Under the pieces are notes generated by a model. It worked only from the letters and a program-made list of their open reading frames with translations. It searched no databases and had not been told where the DNA came from. Below, in pieces: positions 6,269 to 9,217 of a stretch of DNA of 9,217 nucleotides. The first letter of the stretch is position 1. Every line of letters begins with the position of its first letter. The DNA lies in NCBI GenBank assembly GCA_017958465.1, contig JAGDCQ010000207.1:1-9217 (forward strand), written 5' to 3'. The translations under genes and the position numbers were made by a program. This stretch comes from Lachnospiraceae bacterium (GTDB lineage: Bacteria; Bacillota; Clostridia; Lachnospirales; Lachnospiraceae).

Positions 6269-8453
6269 TATCAAAAGAATATTAGCTGTTCTTGTTTCCG
6301 TAATCCTTCTTGTATCCCTCTTCCAGGGTATAACACCCGGTGTTTTAGGCACAAAGGCAGAGGAGCCCGCAGAGTTCAACGAGCACAAAAAAGCCGCAAA
6401 GAGCGACAGATACACAATGTATGTGAACGAGGACACCCTCTCCCTCATCATCACCGATAAGGTGACGGGGGCATATATGGAGTCGTATACAAGCTACGAT
6501 GACGGCCTCGCAAACAAGACCTGGTGGGGAGCCATGAACTCCGCAGTGGTGCTCACGCTGATTAGCGGAAACGACGACACTAAGCAGGCTAACACATTTA
6601 ACGACAATATCACAAAGAAGGTCACCTATACGGAGCTTGGGTTTACGGCAACCCTCTACTGGACCACCTACAAAGTAGGCCTTACCCTGGAGGTAAGCCT
6701 TACGGACAGCGGTCTCGTTGTAAGGGTTCCGGACGAGTCCATAAAAGAGGACGGGGACAAGTACAAGATCGGTACCATTGCCCTTTACCCTTACATGGGG
6801 ACTTCCTACCTGGATCAAAAGGAAGGCTACATCCTTGTTCCCGACGGGAACGGAGCCCTCATCTACCTTGACAACAAGGAGAGAAGGTACAGCGCAGGCT
6901 ACTCCTCCATGATCTACGATACGGATATCGGTTTCGATGAATCCAAGGTGGAAACCCTTCTCTGGGACGAATACAAGATAGTAAACACACCGGAACAGGT
7001 AATAGCGCCTGTTTACGGCATCGCCCACACAGGGGATGGCATAGCCTACCTTGCGGTAGTTGAGGACGGGGCCATGAGGGCAAGCATCGAGTGCCTGCCA
7101 AACGGCGTCAGCATCGACTATAACAGGGCTTACGCGAAGTTTGTAGAGCGAAAGCTTTACACGCAGCCCACCTCCAATAACTCCACTTCAGGGTCGTTGC
7201 ACCTTACGGAGAGTGAGAGAGCGCATTCGGATCTGCAGGTGAGGTTCATATTCCTTTCGGAAGATGAAGCAAACTACGCAGGCATGGCAAATGCTTATCG
7301 CGAATATCTCAAGGATCTGGGTGTGTTAAAGGAGCTTGAGACCGCCTACAGAACAAGAGTCGACTTCCTGGGGAGCGACAGGGAAAAGTGGGTGATCGGC
7401 ACTTCTGCGGTAGTGATGACAAGGGTGAACGACATCCGGAACATCTATGCGGACCTTGAGGCCCGCGGGGTAACAGAACTGTTTACGGTATTTAAGGGCT
7501 GGCAGAAAGGCGGCGTGAACAACCTGCCTATCTCGAAGTTCAAGCCGGACCCGAAGGTAGGTAGCGCAAAGGAGCTCGCAAAGCTGATAAACGACAGCAA
7601 AGCCAAGGGCATAAGGTTTTATCTTTACAATGATGCATTGAGGATCAACCCTTCGGAATACAATGTTACCTTCAATATCGTAAAGAAGATAAACAAGCGT
7701 AAATACGAAGAAGAGACATACAAAAGCGTTTACGAGAAGTTCGACTGGATAATCCCTTCAAGGACCGAGACACTGCTGAACAAGCTTGTTTCAAAGATGA
7801 ACAGGGGCGGCGTGAACAGCCTGGCGCTCGCAGGTATAACCAATAACCTTTATTCTTATACCTACAGCGGAAAGAACTATACAAGATATGAGACGGCAGC
7901 GGCTTACCTTAAGACCGTGGATGCAGTGGACAAGGAAAACGACCTTGTTCTGGAGCAGCCCTTCGCTTATCTGTGGGGCCACACGGAAGCTTTCCTCGAT
8001 ATGCCCATGTACACTTCAAGTTACATTGTGGAGGATACATTCGTTCCGTTCCTTTCAATAGTTCTGAAAGGCGTTATGCCTGTATATTCGGAGTATGTAA
8101 ACTTCGAGGCAAACAAGCAGGAGTTCTTCCTTAAGCTTGTGGAGACAGGGACTTATCCCTCTTTCTACATCACAAAAGAAAGCTCTTCGGAGCTGATCTA
8201 CACAAATTCGAATAACGTCTACAGTTCCCAGTATGATGTTTACGGGGACGAGATAGAAGAGTATTCGAAGGCGCTCAGCGATATAAATGCAAAGACCGCA
8301 GGCGCCACAATCGCAGCGCATGACATGCTGGAAAACGGCGTGACAAGAGTTACTTACAGTAACGGCGTTAAGATCTATATCAACTACGGCGAATCAACGG
8401 CTGAGGCAGACGGGATGAGCATCGGATCCATGTCTTATATCGTTGCCGAATGA
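6258..8453 (+). CDS. Secreted DUF5696-family protein, glycoside-hydrolase-like
   Basis: Exported 731-residue protein; activity unproven. Residues 1-35 form a signal peptide or uncleaved anchor (NIKRILAVLVSVILLVSLF). About 45-335 is a beta-rich domain resembling the super-sandwich before many glycosidase barrels, with family motifs YILVPDGNGALIYLDNK, APVYGIAHTGDGIAYLAVVEDGA and AKFVERK. About 340-610 looks like an alpha/beta barrel (IRNIYADLEARGVTELFTVF, KGWQKGGVNN, SAKELAKLINDSKAKGIRFY, then VPFLSIVLKGVMPVYSEYVN). The C-terminus (about 690-731) is a small beta domain (GVTRVTYSNGVKIYINYGES). These blocks match DUF5696 proteins as I remember them from Paenibacillus and Clostridia, often beside Yip1-like and CUT1 permease genes. 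Start is TTG at 6258, supported by GAGGTGG at 6242-6248; the gene overlaps the previous one by 11 bp. The barrel position SLALAGITNNLYSY has no acidic residue, so catalysis is uncertain. Alternatives are a glycan-binding or degenerate enzyme. Confidence 0.83.
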   Translation: MDRNIKRILAVLVSVILLVSLFQGITPGVLGTKAEEPAEFNEHKKAAKSDRYTMYVNEDTLSLIITDKVTGAYMESYTSYDDGLANKTWWGAMNSAVVLTLISGNDDTKQANTFNDNITKKVTYTELGFTATLYWTTYKVGLTLEVSLTDSGLVVRVPDESIKEDGDKYKIGTIALYPYMGTSYLDQKEGYILVPDGNGALIYLDNKERRYSAGYSSMIYDTDIGFDESKVETLLWDEYKIVNTPEQVIAPVYGIAHTGDGIAYLAVVEDGAMRASIECLPNGVSIDYNRAYAKFVERKLYTQPTSNNSTSGSLHLTESERAHSDLQVRFIFLSEDEANYAGMANAYREYLKDLGVLKELETAYRTRVDFLGSDREKWVIGTSAVVMTRVNDIRNIYADLEARGVTELFTVFKGWQKGGVNNLPISKFKPDPKVGSAKELAKLINDSKAKGIRFYLYNDALRINPSEYNVTFNIVKKINKRKYEEETYKSVYEKFDWIIPSRTETLLNKLVSKMNRGGVNSLALAGITNNLYSYTYSGKNYTRYETAAAYLKTVDAVDKENDLVLEQPFAYLWGHTEAFLDMPMYTSSYIVEDTFVPFLSIVLKGVMPVYSEYVNFEANKQEFFLKLVETGTYPSFYITKESSSELIYTNSNNVYSSQYDVYGDEIEEYSKALSDINAKTAGATIAAHDMLENGVTRVTYSNGVKIYINYGESTAEADGMSIGSMSYIVAE

Positions 8454-8461
8454 GGTTAGGC

Positions 8462-9217
8462 ATGAGCAAGGAGAAAAAGCAAAAAAAACCTAAAGTGAAG
8501 CTTGGAAGGCTTGAAAAAAGAGAAGCCCGCATGGGGTATCTCTTTGTCGCCCCGTGGCTTATAGGCGTTTTCGCCTTCCTGCTCTATCCTTTGGGGCAGT
8601 CCTTCAGGTATATGTGGTACAACATCCGTATCACGCCGATAGAAACAAAATTCATCTGGTACGGGACAAAGAACTTCAGCCAGATTTGGCTTGAAAATGC
8701 GGAATTCCCGCAGGGGCTCGTAACGTACGTCTGGAAGACGCTAGTGGAAGTCCCGATAATAGTGGTCTTCGCATTGATCATAGCTATAATGCTGAACGGC
8801 AAAATAAAGCTCAGAGCGTTCTTCAGACTCCTGTTCTTCCTTCCGGTCATCATTGTGAGCGGACCGGTAATGAACATGCTGGTAAGCGAGGGCGCGGCAA
8901 CTATCCCGGCAATGAACGTACAGTCCATTGTTTCGGCCTTTGCAAGGTTTTTACCTTTGTCGGTGGCACAATCGGTGGGCGACATCTTCTCAAATATGAT
9001 AATGATCCTCTGGTATTCCGGAGTGCAGATCCTTATCTTCCTGTCGGCATTGCAGAAAGTCGATCCCGCGCTTTACGAAGCCGCTAAGATCGACGGCGGC
9101 TCCGGCTGGGAATGCTTCTGGAAGATAACACTTCCCACCATCAAGCCTATGGTAATGCTGAATGCCGTATACACGGTCATCTTCATGTCGGGCAACGAGC
9201 AGAACGAGCTGATCAAC
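8462..9217 (+). CDS. Second MalF/UgpA-type sugar ABC transporter permease (3' end missing)
   Basis: Membrane subunit of a second carbohydrate importer. From ATG 8462 the frame stays open for 252 codons to the window edge, so the C-terminus is missing. The protein starts with a lysine-rich cytoplasmic tail (MSKEKKQKKPKVKLGRLEKR), then a first membrane segment (MGYLFVAPWLIGVFAFLLYP). Further segments follow around 93-112 and 121-139 (FFRLLFFLPVIIVSGPVMNM) and in the region before the EAA loop (NMIMILWYSGVQILIFLSAL). The EAA loop is complete: YEAAKIDG at 205-212, then FWKITLPTIKP with the proline at 225. A MalF subunit is normally about 290-320 residues, so roughly 40-65 residues lie outside. 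GAGG at 8452-8455 overlaps the TGA of the DUF5696 gene and sits six bases before the ATG. It differs clearly in sequence from the permease at 2397-3305, so it is not a recent duplicate. A MalG-type partner and possibly a binding protein would be expected next. Confidence 0.94.
   Translation, partial: MSKEKKQKKPKVKLGRLEKREARMGYLFVAPWLIGVFAFLLYPLGQSFRYMWYNIRITPIETKFIWYGTKNFSQIWLENAEFPQGLVTYVWKTLVEVPIIVVFALIIAIMLNGKIKLRAFFRLLFFLPVIIVSGPVMNMLVSEGAATIPAMNVQSIVSAFARFLPLSVAQSVGDIFSNMIMILWYSGVQILIFLSALQKVDPALYEAAKIDGGSGWECFWKITLPTIKPMVMLNAVYTVIFMSGNEQNELIN

Noticed and set aside
6005..6454. 149-codon minus-strand open frame crossing the Yip1-like/DUF5696 junction
   Set aside because: It spans two well-supported overlapping plus-strand genes and its product has no coherent features, so it is not an antisense gene I can support.
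6345..7028. 227-codon minus-strand open frame
   Set aside because: Antisense to the beta-rich part of the DUF5696 gene, no recognisable domain and no supporting ribosome site; a by-product of codon bias.
8482..8489. Run of eight A residues near the start of the third permease gene, a possible slippage site
   Set aside because: The zero frame encodes the usual lysine-rich cytoplasmic tail and continues as a normal permease, so no frameshift is needed to explain it.
8584..8985. 133-codon minus-strand open frame near the right edge
   Set aside because: Antisense to the third permease, whose EAA loop and membrane segments are clear; the minus-strand product shows no family features.

Overview
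The window is part of one continuous plus-strand operon from what looks like a Gram-positive bacterium of the Bacillota, more likely a clostridial (Lachnospiraceae-type) anaerobe than a Bacillus. The grounds are: GC content near one half by eye, frequent AGA/AGG arginine and ATA isoleucine codons, strong AGGAGG-like ribosome sites, GTG and TTG starts, and a lipoprotein/ABC-importer gene set typical of Paenibacillus and gut Clostridia. The assignment to a family is an inference.

Layout, left to right: (1) the 3' part of a large multidomain extracellular solute-binding protein (1-2375), whose true start lies upstream of the window; (2) a MalF/LplB-type sugar ABC permease (2397-3305); (3) a MalG/YtcP-type sugar ABC permease (3320-4195); (4) an NHL-propeller/TPR/Yip1-like membrane protein (4211-6268); (5) a secreted DUF5696-family protein with a glycoside-hydrolase-like layout (6258-8453); (6) the 5' part of a second MalF-type permease (8462-9217), which runs off the right edge. 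Junctions are 21, 14 and 15 bp, an 11-bp overlap, and 8 bp. No terminator or internal promoter is apparent, so the genes are probably co-transcribed and partly translationally coupled. There is no gene-free stretch over 300 bases, no RNA gene, no mobile element and no CRISPR array.

How the genes may work together: the binding protein and the first two permeases form the membrane and capture parts of a carbohydrate importer of the CUT1 class. No ATPase gene is present, so a shared MsmX-type ATPase encoded elsewhere is expected. The third permease begins a second importer in the same operon. Between the two sit two poorly characterised proteins. One is a membrane protein carrying an extracytoplasmic beta-propeller. 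The other is an exported DUF5696 protein that could act on, or bind, a surface or extracellular glycan. The set reads as an uncharacterised oligosaccharide capture, processing and uptake locus. The substrate cannot be told from the sequence.
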